From: Planctomycetota bacterium
GTDB lineage: Bacteria > Planctomycetota > UBA1135 > GCA-002686595
Direction: 5' to 3'
Length of the DNA: 64,000 nt
Assembly (NCBI GenBank): GCA_023150475.1
Contig: JAKLKU010000005.1
Span: 1-64,000, forward strand
Within the stretch, counting starts at the first letter, position 1. The number at the start of each line of letters is the position of its first letter. The translations under genes were made by a program, and so were the position numbers. Shown piece by piece: positions 39,334-48,841 of this stretch. The notes beneath the pieces are model-generated. The model was not told where the DNA came from. It saw only the letters and a list, made by a program, of their open reading frames with translations, and searched no databases.

Positions 39334-42031
39334 TTTCGACCTCCACGTCGTGGACCTGGCGGTCCGCGGACAACAGGAACGCGTGCGACATCGGTACGCC
39401 CGCGTCGTTCGCGGTGCCCCCCGAGCCCACGGTCTCGGACAACCAGAGTCGAACTTCGTAGCGGCCTGGTGAGAGGTCCACGAAGTCCGAGCGCCCGTCG
39501 CGGTCGAGACGGGATTCCCTGAGCTCGTCGAGCCCGGCGAGGAGCACGCGCTGACCGTCGAGCGGCCTACCCGACTTGCTCCGGATGCGCAGCTTCAGCC
39601 ACACGGCGTCCGCGAGCCCATCGAAGTCGATCACGGTGGCGACGGAACTCCACGGCGCGATCGATCGCGAATGGCGCACGTCGGCCCAGCGAATGGACAC
39701 GGTCCAACCACGACTGACGTCCAACGCGACACGCGCGCAGCCGGAGGCGTCGGACTTCGCTTCGATCGGCTCGACGTCCGCACCGGACTCGCTCACGGGC
39801 GTGCAGACGATGCGCAGCCCTGCGAGAGGTGCTCCGGACGTGCTTCGACAGCGCACCGTGCGCTCGACGACGGCCGCGAGGACCAACCGACCGAGTTCTC
39901 GATCGAGACGCTCCGCGGGGATGGCTCGACTGTGACGGCCGCGACCAACCTCCTCGGCGAGCAACACGCCCGCGACGTCGACGGGAACTCGAATCGAGAA
40001 CTCACCGGAGCGCGGATCCACTTCGAGCCGACGGACTCGAGCCTCGTCGGCGACGGCAGGCATCCACGCGACGGTGGCCTGCGTCGCCGCGCTCCCGTCC
40101 TCGCGAACGACCTGGCCGACGATGCGCCGCGAAGCGCGCAGGACCAACTCCGGCGACGGATCTCCGACGTGGACGGTGACCGGGCCCTCTTGGAGCAGGT
40201 GTGCACCGTCCGGCGCGACGTCGATCTCACACTCGAACGCGTGCAGGCCCCCGACGCGGAAGACGCCGTTCGCGTCGGTTCGCACCTTGGACTTCGCGGT
40301 CCACCTCGAGGCCGGTAGTTCCGACACGGTCAGTTCCACCCCTTCGAGCGGGCCGCCGAGTTCGTCGACGCACGAGCCGGTGAGCGCCCACGTCGACCGC
40401 GCGCGCAACACGAGTTCGATGCGCTCCGTCGACGGGCTGACCACGGCCTGCGCCACCCGCTCGTCTCGCTCGGTGGTGACCACGATCTCCTCGTCCGGCA
40501 AACACGCCAGCACGAACCGTCCGTCTAGATCGCTCTCGGCGACGCATCCGCGAAGAACGAAGCCTCCTTCCGCGAGCGTCGCGGAAGTGAAGATCGCGGC
40601 GCCGGCCACCGGTTCGCCGCTCGCCTCCGTGACCCGCCCCGTCACCGACCGGCCGCGTTGGAGGACCAAGGTGCCGACATCGAGCACCTCGCCGCTCGCC
40701 AGCACGAATCCGGACGCTCCGTCTCGAGGCGCGAATCCTGCGCACTCGGCCACGACTTGGTAGCGAACACCGGGGATCAACCGTCGGCACGCGAACGCCC
40801 CGTCGGCCGCGACGGCGCACGACAGCGGCTCGAGGTCCGTGCCCGACATCGCGAAGTCCGACGGCAGTCCGTCGACCCGCACGAAGCGAACCGTCGCACG
40901 AGAAAGCTCGACCGGCGCGCGAGCAAACTCGACCGGCGCGTCCCCCGCTTCGACCGCGATGCGTCCAGTCACCGTCGGCGCTGGCGCGAAACGCAGCACC
41001 ACCTCGCCCACGCCGCTGGTCGGCTCGTCGGAGCCGGACGCAGCGACCTCGGCCGACTGAGTCACCCAGCCCTCGGCGCTGCCCACCACGCGGAACGCGC
41101 GATTCGGCGCGTTGGCGAGCACCAGCTCGCCGCGAGCGTCGCTGACGTGCCCGGACTCGCCCCCCGCCGCATCGTCGAGCCGCACGAGCGCGCTTGCGAT
41201 GGGCGTCCCGTCGAAGGCGACGCAGCGCACTCGCAGCGAGCGCCCGGGCTCGAGTTCGAGCAGCGCCTCGTGAACCGATCCTGCTTCGAGCGGTGGCAAC
41301 GAGCGGGTCGCCGGCGCCCATCCATCCGCCACGGCGGTGACACGGAGCCGCGGAGTGCGCGTCGGCAGGGACGTCATCGTGAACCTGCCGAGCGAATCGG
41401 TCCGCGCGTTGCCCCACTCGCTTCCGACGTCGTCCACGACACGCACGACGACGTCCGCGATTCCGAGCTCGCCCGCGCGAACGACGCCTTCGACGGAACC
41501 TCGACAGCGCGCCAGCCGAATCACTGGGTCGGGGTCGCTCGCGGCGACGCTGCGACTGTGGGCTTCGTAGCCCGGCGCGGAAGCGCGCGTGCGCAGCGTC
41601 GTTCCGTGGACACCGAGGAGTTCCACTTCGCCTGACGCGTTGCTCCGCAGTCCCGTCGCGGTCGCGGTCAGCGCACCGTCGAGAGGACGGACCGAGACCG
41701 TTGCGCCCGAGAGCGGCGAGCCGTCCTCGGAGTCGACGACGCGCAGCACGGTTCGCCAAGAACCGCGTGTGCTCTCGGCGACCGCTTCGGCGCCGACGTC
41801 TCGCCGCGGATCCGGTTCGGCGGTCGATCGGAGCGCTCCGCCGGAGTCAATTCGTGCTGCACGGGACTCGGGCTGGGCGCCAGCGGGCCGTTCGGTGGGC
41901 TCGACCGAATCGTTCGAGCTGATGCGCAGGGGCCGTGACTCCGAGTACGCCCGCAGCCACACGGCGAACGACACGCCGCCGAGCGTCACCGCGAGCGCTA
42001 CGAAGAGCAGCTTGCCTCGCATCGTGCCCAT
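39326..42031 (-). CDS. Membrane-anchored multi-domain CpD-regulatory-like (beta-sandwich) protein
   Basis: N-terminal TM GKLLFVALAVTLGGVSFAVW; many repeats such as VTGRVTEASGEPVAGAAIFTS...DLDGRFVLACLP. Confidence 0.8.
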   Translation of the reverse strand: MGTMRGKLLFVALAVTLGGVSFAVWLRAYSESRPLRISSNDSVEPTERPAGAQPESRAARIDSGGALRSTAEPDPRRDVGAEAVAESTRGSWRTVLRVVDSEDGSPLSGATVSVRPLDGALTATATGLRSNASGEVELLGVHGTTLRTRASAPGYEAHSRSVAASDPDPVIRLARCRGSVEGVVRAGELGIADVVVRVVDDVGSEWGNARTDSLGRFTMTSLPTRTPRLRVTAVADGWAPATRSLPPLEAGSVHEALLELEPGRSLRVRCVAFDGTPIASALVRLDDAAGGESGHVSDARGELVLANAPNRAFRVVGSAEGWVTQSAEVAASGSDEPTSGVGEVVLRFAPAPTVTGRIAVEAGDAPVEFARAPVELSRATVRFVRVDGLPSDFAMSGTDLEPLSCAVAADGAFACRRLIPGVRYQVVAECAGFAPRDGASGFVLASGEVLDVGTLVLQRGRSVTGRVTEASGEPVAGAAIFTSATLAEGGFVLRGCVAESDLDGRFVLACLPDEEIVVTTERDERVAQAVVSPSTERIELVLRARSTWALTGSCVDELGGPLEGVELTVSELPASRWTAKSKVRTDANGVFRVGGLHAFECEIDVAPDGAHLLQEGPVTVHVGDPSPELVLRASRRIVGQVVREDGSAATQATVAWMPAVADEARVRRLEVDPRSGEFSIRVPVDVAGVLLAEEVGRGRHSRAIPAERLDRELGRLVLAAVVERTVRCRSTSGAPLAGLRIVCTPVSESGADVEPIEAKSDASGCARVALDVSRGWTVSIRWADVRHSRSIAPWSSVATVIDFDGLADAVWLKLRIRSKSGRPLDGQRVLLAGLDELRESRLDRDGRSDFVDLSPGRYEVRLWLSETVGSGGTANDAGVPMSHAFLLSADRQVHDVEVEID

Positions 42032-42121
42032 GGGGCGACCTTCGGGGCGGCGTCGACGAATCTCGGCTCCCGACCGACGCTGAGCGGCGTACGGTCAGGA
42101 GCCGACGATCGCGTCGAATGC

Positions 42122-44497
42122 CTAGCCGACTCGGCTCCGCCGAGTGGAGATCATGCCGAGACACGCGAATCCGAGCGATGCCAGCATCGTCAGCGGAGAA
42201 GGCGATTCGCGTCGCCCGGGGTGATGATGACCGTCGCCGACCGCCGCGACGTCCGTTTCGTGCGGCAAGCACGCCGTGGCGTTTTCCGCGCACGACGGCG
42301 TGCCAGCGCAGGTAGCGAAACCAGTGCACGTGTTCACGCACGTCTCGCTGCCGTTGCACGACACTCTGCCGTTGCACGTCGCCGTGCCGTTGCAGGTCTT
42401 CGGCCCCTGCAATCCTTTGCACGTCGAAGCGCCATTGCACGTCGGTCTGCCATTGCACGTCGTGGTGCCGTTGCACGTGGCGAATCCATTGCACGTGTTC
42501 GCGCCGGTGCACGTCGTCGTGCCGTTGCACGTCGTCGAACCGTTGCACGTGGAAGTGCCATTGCAGGTCGTCGAGGCATTGCACGTTTCGGTCCCGTCGC
42601 ACGTGTCGATGCCCTGGCAGGTCGTCGTGCCATTGCAAGTCGAAGTGCCACTGCAAGTCGTCGTCCCGTCGCACGTGTTCGTGCCGTTGCACGTGTTTCC
42701 ACCATTGCAGGTCCATCCGCCATCACACGTGGACGTGTTGTCGCAGGTCGAACCTCCCGTGCAGGTGGCACCGGCATCGCACGTCGGCACGCCGTTGCAC
42801 GTTTCGGTTCCATCGCAGCTCGGAACGCCGCCGCAAGTGGAGGTGCCGTCGCAGGTGGAGTTCCCGTTGCACGTGGTCGTCCCATCGCAGGTCCCCGACC
42901 CGTTGCACGTCGCTTCGCTCGCGCACGTGCTTCCGGTATTGCACGTGACCGAGCCGTCGCAAGTGTCTTTTCCGTCGCACGTCGTACTGCCGTGACACGA
43001 AGGATTCCCAGTGCACGTGGCGGTGTTGTCGCACGTGGCGGATCCGTCGCACGTGACGTCCGGGATCACCCGCGCACTCGCAACCGCCGCCCGCGCGAGC
43101 ACTTGCTCGGCGCGTCGAGCCGTGATCACTCGCACGTCGAGGCCGAGGAACTTCGCCTTCGTCGACTCGAGCGAGTCGCGATAGAGCGGATTCTCCGCCG
43201 GCGAAGGTTCCACGTGGCGCACGACTCCGGCCGAGCGCGACACACCCGCGAATCCGGGCGTGCCGAACGTCGCGACGACCAACACGGGGAGCATCCAACG
43301 CAGCAGGCGCGACCAGCGCGTGCCGGCGCCTCCAACGCGGCGCCGCCGAGGCGCGATGCCCACACCCACCATTCCGAGAGCGCAGAACCCGAGGGCCGCC
43401 AATCCTCCGGAGCTGCGCTTCAGCATGCCGGCGAGCAGGGCTGCCCCCGACTCTCGGGTCGCAGCCCGAGCGAAGTCGTGCCCACACGCCGGAGTCTGCT
43501 GGCAGGTCGGAGACGTCGCACACGTCGAGACACCGTTGCACGTGAACGCGCCATCACAGGTCGCCGTCCCGTTGCAGGTCGCCATACCGATGCACGTGCC
43601 CGAAGATCCGTTGCACGTCGGCCCTCCGTTGCAGGTCGCACCGCCGTTGCAGGTGGCCGTGCCCTGACACGTCGGGCCCGAGCACGTGAAGCCCGAGTTG
43701 CACGTGTTCGATCCGTCGCAAGTGGTCGACGCATTGCACGTTGCCTGGGTCCCGCACGTCGCGCCGCCCATGCACGTCTGGGATCCATTGCACGTGAAGT
43801 AACCCGTGCACGTGTACTGACCCGTGCAGGACGGCGTCCCCGAGCAACTCGTGCTTCCATCGCAGGTGTCGGTGCCCGAGCACGTCTGCCCGCCGGTGCA
43901 GGTGTACGCACCATTGCACGTCGGCTGCCCGTCGCACGTGCTGGTTCCGCCGCACGTCCAGCCTCCGCCACACGTCTGGGCCCCGGTGCACGTCGCTGCG
44001 CCATTGCACGTCCATTGCCCGCCGCACGTCAGTGCCGCGCCGCACGTGGACGTGCCGTTGCACGTGGCTGCGCCATTGCACGTCGTCGCGCCGGAGCACG
44101 TCGTGCCGCCATTGCAGGTGTCGATTCCCTGACAAGTCGCACCCGCGTTGCAGGTCGGCGTCGCATCGCACGTCGATCCGCCGTTGCAGGTGGATTGACC
44201 ACTACAAGTCAGCGTGCCCTGCTTGGTCGGCTCGTAGGTCTCCGCGACCCAGAACGCCTTCGGCGCCAGGCTCGCCGTCGATCGAGGGACGATGTAGAGG
44301 ACCGGTCGCTTCTCGAAGCGCGCTTTCGCTTGTGCCAACGAGTCCCCCCAAACCGGCGGGACGCTCGGTTCGGACCACGAGCGCGCGGGCACCCGTGGCG
44401 ATGGTTCATTCGAGCGGCCGAGGCCGGCGGCGACCGCGTGAGTTCCGACGAGGAGCAAGACGACGACGATTCGACAGCTCGAGAGCAAAGGTCTCAT
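42122..44497 (-). CDS. Duplicated Cys-rich hexapeptide-repeat (TCxGxx) surface protein
   Basis: Start MRPLLSSCRIVVVLLLVGTHAVAAG; two arrays of about 41 and 43 T-C-[ND]-G-x-x units, each with its own N-terminal hydrophobic segment and C-terminal TM + RRxRVG tail. Confidence 0.85.
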   Translation of the reverse strand: MRPLLSSCRIVVVLLLVGTHAVAAGLGRSNEPSPRVPARSWSEPSVPPVWGDSLAQAKARFEKRPVLYIVPRSTASLAPKAFWVAETYEPTKQGTLTCSGQSTCNGGSTCDATPTCNAGATCQGIDTCNGGTTCSGATTCNGAATCNGTSTCGAALTCGGQWTCNGAATCTGAQTCGGGWTCGGTSTCDGQPTCNGAYTCTGGQTCSGTDTCDGSTSCSGTPSCTGQYTCTGYFTCNGSQTCMGGATCGTQATCNASTTCDGSNTCNSGFTCSGPTCQGTATCNGGATCNGGPTCNGSSGTCIGMATCNGTATCDGAFTCNGVSTCATSPTCQQTPACGHDFARAATRESGAALLAGMLKRSSGGLAALGFCALGMVGVGIAPRRRRVGGAGTRWSRLLRWMLPVLVVATFGTPGFAGVSRSAGVVRHVEPSPAENPLYRDSLESTKAKFLGLDVRVITARRAEQVLARAAVASARVIPDVTCDGSATCDNTATCTGNPSCHGSTTCDGKDTCDGSVTCNTGSTCASEATCNGSGTCDGTTTCNGNSTCDGTSTCGGVPSCDGTETCNGVPTCDAGATCTGGSTCDNTSTCDGGWTCNGGNTCNGTNTCDGTTTCSGTSTCNGTTTCQGIDTCDGTETCNASTTCNGTSTCNGSTTCNGTTTCTGANTCNGFATCNGTTTCNGRPTCNGASTCKGLQGPKTCNGTATCNGRVSCNGSETCVNTCTGFATCAGTPSCAENATACLPHETDVAAVGDGHHHPGRRESPSPLTMLASLGFACLGMISTRRSRVG
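42270..43056 (-). repeat. Hexapeptide-encoding (18-bp) degenerate tandem repeat, array 2
   Basis: TCDGSA TCDNTA ... TCNGTS TCNGST TCNGTT ... SCAENA; about 43 units read by eye. Confidence 0.88.
43478..44209 (-). repeat. Hexapeptide-encoding (18-bp) degenerate tandem repeat, array 1
   Basis: TCSGQS TCNGGS TCDATP ... TCNGVS TCATSP TCQQTP; about 41 units read by eye. Confidence 0.88.
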
Positions 44498-45387
44498 CAC
44501 GTTCTGGACTCCGATTGCGTTCAAACCGACGAACGGTCTGAACCAGTAGTGACTCGCCACGTCCACCGGTTCGCGGTCCCCTCTGCTGCGCCGGTCGACT
44601 CGAGTTCGACGGTAGATGGGCTCACCGAGGCGTCAAGCACCCGAGCAAGTCGATTCTTCAACTTCTCTCACACGGCACTGCGATTCGATTTCGCGTCCCG
44701 CATTCGCATTCGCATACCTATCACGCGACTCGTTTTCGATTTCACCATCTCAATAGGAAGACGACGGTTCGTCGGACTCCGCGCGTGATCGCCGTGAACC
44801 GCGAGGTCGCGGGGCGTGGCGACGAGCGACCCGCGCGAACGGTTCGCGAGTTCCTCGGAAGTCGGCGTGCGCGCAGTGCGCGTCCCGAGCTCGGCTCGAG
44901 AGGACTCACCGAGTGTCGCGGTGCAAGATGCACTGCGGGAGCGACGCGGTGCGGACCATCGTCGTGCGGGTGGAGCGAAGCGGCACCGAGTCATCGCCGC
45001 CGTCGCGGGCGCCGCGATCGTCGCCGTCTCGACCGGCGCGGCCGGCGCACGGGGTCGTCACAGGGAAGCGAAACGATCCGGCGCCGCAAGCGACGCCGGA
45101 TCGCCATGTCATCTCTTCAGGAGTTGCACACCACCCTCCTCTGCGCGGGGTGTACGCTCCCCGCGCCGGTTGGAGCGGCGCGCACGATCCGTGTCGGCCG
45201 CCGACGCGCACGGCTTGAAGTCCCGCGTCGGAACTCGGGATGTCGCCGGGGTCATCCGCGAGATCCGAATTGCGGCTTCGCGCACGATCGCGAGCCCAGA
45301 CGGCTCGCCACGAACTCCCAAACCGTCGCTGCGAACGGTCCCGCGGCCCGAAATCAGCACCGGTGACGCGCGCGAGGCGCGCCGCGC

Positions 45388-46782
45388 TCACTTCGCGCCG
45401 TCGAGCCGGCGGTACGCCTCGGCCTCGCCGAGCAACCAGAAGAGCCAGCGGCGGACCTCGTCGCCGTTCCTGTCGAGGGTGTCACGGCGACGCAGGCCCC
45501 GCAGCGCGAAGAGCTCGTCGGCGCCCGCTCGCTCCGACAGACCCGTCAAGAATTCACTCCACTGCGCATCGGCGGGCAGGACCGCAGCGAGCGCGCCGGG
45601 GTCCGACGACACGCTCTCCCACAGGCCGTGGAAATTGTCCTGGTGCTGCTGATAGCCGTCGCGCAACTCGGTCGAGCCGCACACGAACGTCCGCGCGAGT
45701 GCGTGGCGCAGACTGCGATGGTGGTACGCCGGCATGACGAGTCCGCCGATGCGACCGAAGAGCCCTTCGTGCTGCGACTCGGGCACGATCGACTGGAACG
45801 TCTGCCAGTCACCGACCACGTCGTGCATGATCCCGAGCGTGTCGACGTCCGGCGCTTCGATGGGCGCGCGAGAGATCCATGCGTCGTAGAGCGTGATCGT
45901 CGGGTACACGCCGCCCACGCGGTCGGTGTACGCGTGACCGAACGCAGCGAGCACCTTCTGGTGCGCCCCGTCGTCGAGCTTCGCTTCGACGAGCGCTTCC
46001 ACGAGATCCCAGTAAGGCGGCAGTCCGAGCAACGCGTTCTCGAAGATGCGCCACGGCTCGCGCTCGTTCGGCAGTCGCTGCACTTCGCGCCGGCCGTAGT
46101 CGTACGTCCAACCGCTCACGGCGCGGCGCGGCGCGATCGGACCGAGCAGCTCGCGTTCCGCGATCGCGAGCGCGGGTGAGTCGGCCGCGAGCACCTTGCG
46201 CGGGATCGGTTGTTTCGGCGCGTGCGTCTCCGGATCGAACCAGCCGAGCGGCGGCGCTTCGGGCCGCAAGCCCGGATCGATCTCCTCTTGCGCGAGCACC
46301 CAGTTCACGAGCTGCATCTGGAACGACTGGATCTTGCGCGCTTCGGACGCGAGCGCTTCGACGAAGCCCGCTTGTTCTTCGGGCGACAGCGTGGCGAACG
46401 CAGCGCGAGCTCGCGCAGTCTCTTCGTCCGCGAGCAGCAGTCCGCCGACGTGCGGTCGCCGGCGCGGCGCGAGCCACGCCGGTTGCGCGTCGCGCGCGTG
46501 CGCGCCGGGCGCGTGCTCGGCGACATCGGAGGCGGCGTCGGGCGCGTCCGGCGTGTTGGCCGAAGGCTCGCTCGCGGCCGCAGTCGCTCGCGCGTCCGGC
46601 GCAGAGTCCTGCGTGCCGGCCTGCGTGCCAGGCGACGTTTCAGGCGACGTGCCGGGCGACTTGATCGACTCGGCGACACGACCGGCGGATTGCGGACCCG
46701 TGGGTTCCGACGAGCCGCGCGACTCCGGCGCCGAACAAGCGAGACAGACCAACCACGACAGTGCGACGAGCGTGCGTTCCAT
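45388..46782 (-). CDS. Hypothetical lipoprotein
   Basis: 464-aa ORF from MERTLVALSWLVCLACSAPES (lipobox); Ser/Ala/Pro-rich linker then globular region. Confidence 0.65.
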   Translation of the reverse strand: MERTLVALSWLVCLACSAPESRGSSEPTGPQSAGRVAESIKSPGTSPETSPGTQAGTQDSAPDARATAAASEPSANTPDAPDAASDVAEHAPGAHARDAQPAWLAPRRRPHVGGLLLADEETARARAAFATLSPEEQAGFVEALASEARKIQSFQMQLVNWVLAQEEIDPGLRPEAPPLGWFDPETHAPKQPIPRKVLAADSPALAIAERELLGPIAPRRAVSGWTYDYGRREVQRLPNEREPWRIFENALLGLPPYWDLVEALVEAKLDDGAHQKVLAAFGHAYTDRVGGVYPTITLYDAWISRAPIEAPDVDTLGIMHDVVGDWQTFQSIVPESQHEGLFGRIGGLVMPAYHHRSLRHALARTFVCGSTELRDGYQQHQDNFHGLWESVSSDPGALAAVLPADAQWSEFLTGLSERAGADELFALRGLRRRDTLDRNGDEVRRWLFWLLGEAEAYRRLDGAK

Positions 46783-46908
46783 GGCGTTCGAGGGGCGAGA
46801 GTTTGCCACGGGCTCCCCGCGGAAAGCGAGCGCCGCCGTGCGCACCCTCGACGGCGCCGCGCGCTCACTCGGCGGCGCGCGGACGCGCGTTCCGCGTCGG
46901 TCGCCGAG

Positions 46909-47634
46909 TCACCGCCGAGCCACAGGGGTGCCGCCCCCGACGAACGCGCGCGGCGGCGCCGAGTCGGACGACTCACCTGCCGGCGTGCCACGCTGCGCGG
47001 CGGCGTGCAGCGCGGGATAGACCTCGCGTGCCCACGCCTCGAAGTCACGCGCGCCCCGCGTCGACCGGAAGAGCTCGAAGAAACGGTCCATCGCACGCTC
47101 GCGGCCGAGTCCGACGTGGCCGGTGCGCCACGACAGGTCGTCACGCAACGCGAGGTCGAGCTCCTTCTGCGCGATGACGAGGTCGTAGACGACGCTCGCG
47201 AGCCCCGTGCGGTCGGCGCCGTGCTCGCAGTGCACGAGCAACGGATACGGACCCGCGCGGAACCGGTCGATCAACGCGACGACCGTCTTGGGCTCGGGCA
47301 ACTTGGAGGGACTGAACGGCAGGCCGACGAACTCGACACCGAGCTCCGCGCACAGCGCGCGTTCCGCGCCGTACTCGGGCGTCGGTGCGCTCGCTCGACG
47401 CAGATTGAGCACACAACGAATGCCGTGGTCGGCGACGAACGTCCGCAGCTCTTCGGTGGAGAGCTGCGCGCTGCGATAGACGCGCTCGGCGGCGACGACG
47501 TGCACGTTGCCGTCGAAGACACCGACGCGCCAGGCGACGAGTGCGACGCCTGCCACCACGGCGAGTGTCGCTGCGCCTGCGCAGCGCAGGGCGATCGCGC
47601 GCCAGCCAAGCGGGCCATGCAGCGTGTGGAACAC
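46909..47634 (-). CDS. Dual-specificity/tyrosine phosphatase family protein, membrane-anchored
   Basis: Catalytic loop LVHCEHGADRTG (HCX5R), upstream N-terminal TM. Confidence 0.85.
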   Translation of the reverse strand: MFHTLHGPLGWRAIALRCAGAATLAVVAGVALVAWRVGVFDGNVHVVAAERVYRSAQLSTEELRTFVADHGIRCVLNLRRASAPTPEYGAERALCAELGVEFVGLPFSPSKLPEPKTVVALIDRFRAGPYPLLVHCEHGADRTGLASVVYDLVIAQKELDLALRDDLSWRTGHVGLGRERAMDRFFELFRSTRGARDFEAWAREVYPALHAAAQRGTPAGESSDSAPPRAFVGGGTPVARR

Positions 47635-48124
47635 GTCGACTGCCTCTCGAGGGGACTCGCCTGTCGGGCTCGACGTTCAAGTACGCAGCGGAGCCGACGG
47701 TGCGCGACGCTCGTCCGCCCTGCGGCGGAGGCACGCCGGCGTGTGGGTTCGGCGGCGTGCCGCATGGCCGGCGGCTGCTCAGCGCGCCCGGAGCACACCC
47801 GAAGCGCGGCCTGAGAGTCGGGGCCCCGTGGGGATCGCGCCGGCGCGATCACGAGGAGGCTGACCGCTCGCGCGGTCAGCCTCGAACCTCACAGAGGGTC
47901 CGACCCGCCGGTCGACCGACGGGCCAGTTCGCAGCGCGGCGAGGCGAGTCCACGCGCGGCCGCGATCCTGCGCGCGGTCAGGGCGACTTTCGGACTCGCC
48001 CGGCGCGGCGCTTTGGGCTTCGCGGCGGCGCGAGCACGGGCTCGCGCGCTCCTTCACTCTGTCTCGAAGGGGAAACACGCGCCATGCGCCCAACGGGGCA
48101 GCAAGGGGTAGGAAAAGCGGGGTA

Positions 48125-48814
48125 TCAGCAGCTCGTGCGCGGCGCCGCGCCACGTTCGACGAGCCAGAGCCCGTCTCGCACGAGCTGCGCTGGGCAACCG
48201 CGCGGATCGAGCGGACCGAGCAATGCACGTTCGACGGCCGCGGCCTTGTCACGGCCGTGGGCGTAGAGGATCGCGAGCCGCGCGAGCGCGATCGCCGCCG
48301 GCGTCAACGTGATCCGTCGCCTGGGCTTCTGCTCGACTTCGAGCGGCATCACGAGCCGTTCGGTCTCGTCGAACGCCGGCGACCCGGGGAACAGCGATCC
48401 GATGTGCCCGTCGTGTCCGAGCTCGAAGAGCATCACGTCGAAGCCTTCGTCCGGCAGCTCTTCCGCGTAACGCACGGCGGCACGTTCGAGGTCGTGATCC
48501 TCGGCCTCGATGCGATGCAGTTGGTGCGGGCCGATGCGCGGGTTCTTCAAGAGGATCAGGTTCGCCGCGGCGAAACGGCTCGCCGGATGTTCCGGCGGCA
48601 CGCCGCACTCGTCGATGAAGAAGAACTCGACCTTGTCCCACTGCAGCGAGAGTTGGATCAGCTCCTCGAAGATCTGCCGCGCGAACGAGCCGCCCGGCAA
48701 AGCGACGAAGCCCCACGCGCGCTCGGCGATCGCGAGCTCGAGCTCACGTGCCGTGCGCAACGCGACTTCGCGCGCGAGCTCGGCGGGATCACGAACGACG
48801 ACGATGTCGGGCAT
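48125..48814 (-). CDS. pgl: 6-phosphogluconolactonase
   Basis: VALPGGSFARQIFEEL, FFFIDECGVPPEHPASRF, LFELGHDGHIGSLFPGSPAFDE, RRITLTPAAIALARL. Confidence 0.88.
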   Translation of the reverse strand: MPDIVVVRDPAELAREVALRTARELELAIAERAWGFVALPGGSFARQIFEELIQLSLQWDKVEFFFIDECGVPPEHPASRFAAANLILLKNPRIGPHQLHRIEAEDHDLERAAVRYAEELPDEGFDVMLFELGHDGHIGSLFPGSPAFDETERLVMPLEVEQKPRRRITLTPAAIALARLAILYAHGRDKAAAVERALLGPLDPRGCPAQLVRDGLWLVERGAAPRTSC

Positions 48815-48841
48815 GGCGAAAGCGCCTCCCGCGAGCCGCGG

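Noticed and set aside
42276-42995. PLHVxV-repeat plus-strand ORF as a real gene
   Set aside because: Exact reverse complement of the Cys-repeat gene and lacks signal or anchoring features; the minus-strand frame has signal peptide, TM and tails
42270-44209. CRISPR-like reading of the short repeats
   Set aside because: 18-bp units are contiguous, degenerate and in coding phase with no spacers
44656-45388. Possible genes such as 44816..45652 plus strand
   Set aside because: Arg/Ser/Ala-rich translation without motifs, overlaps end of the 45388 gene; treated as intergenic
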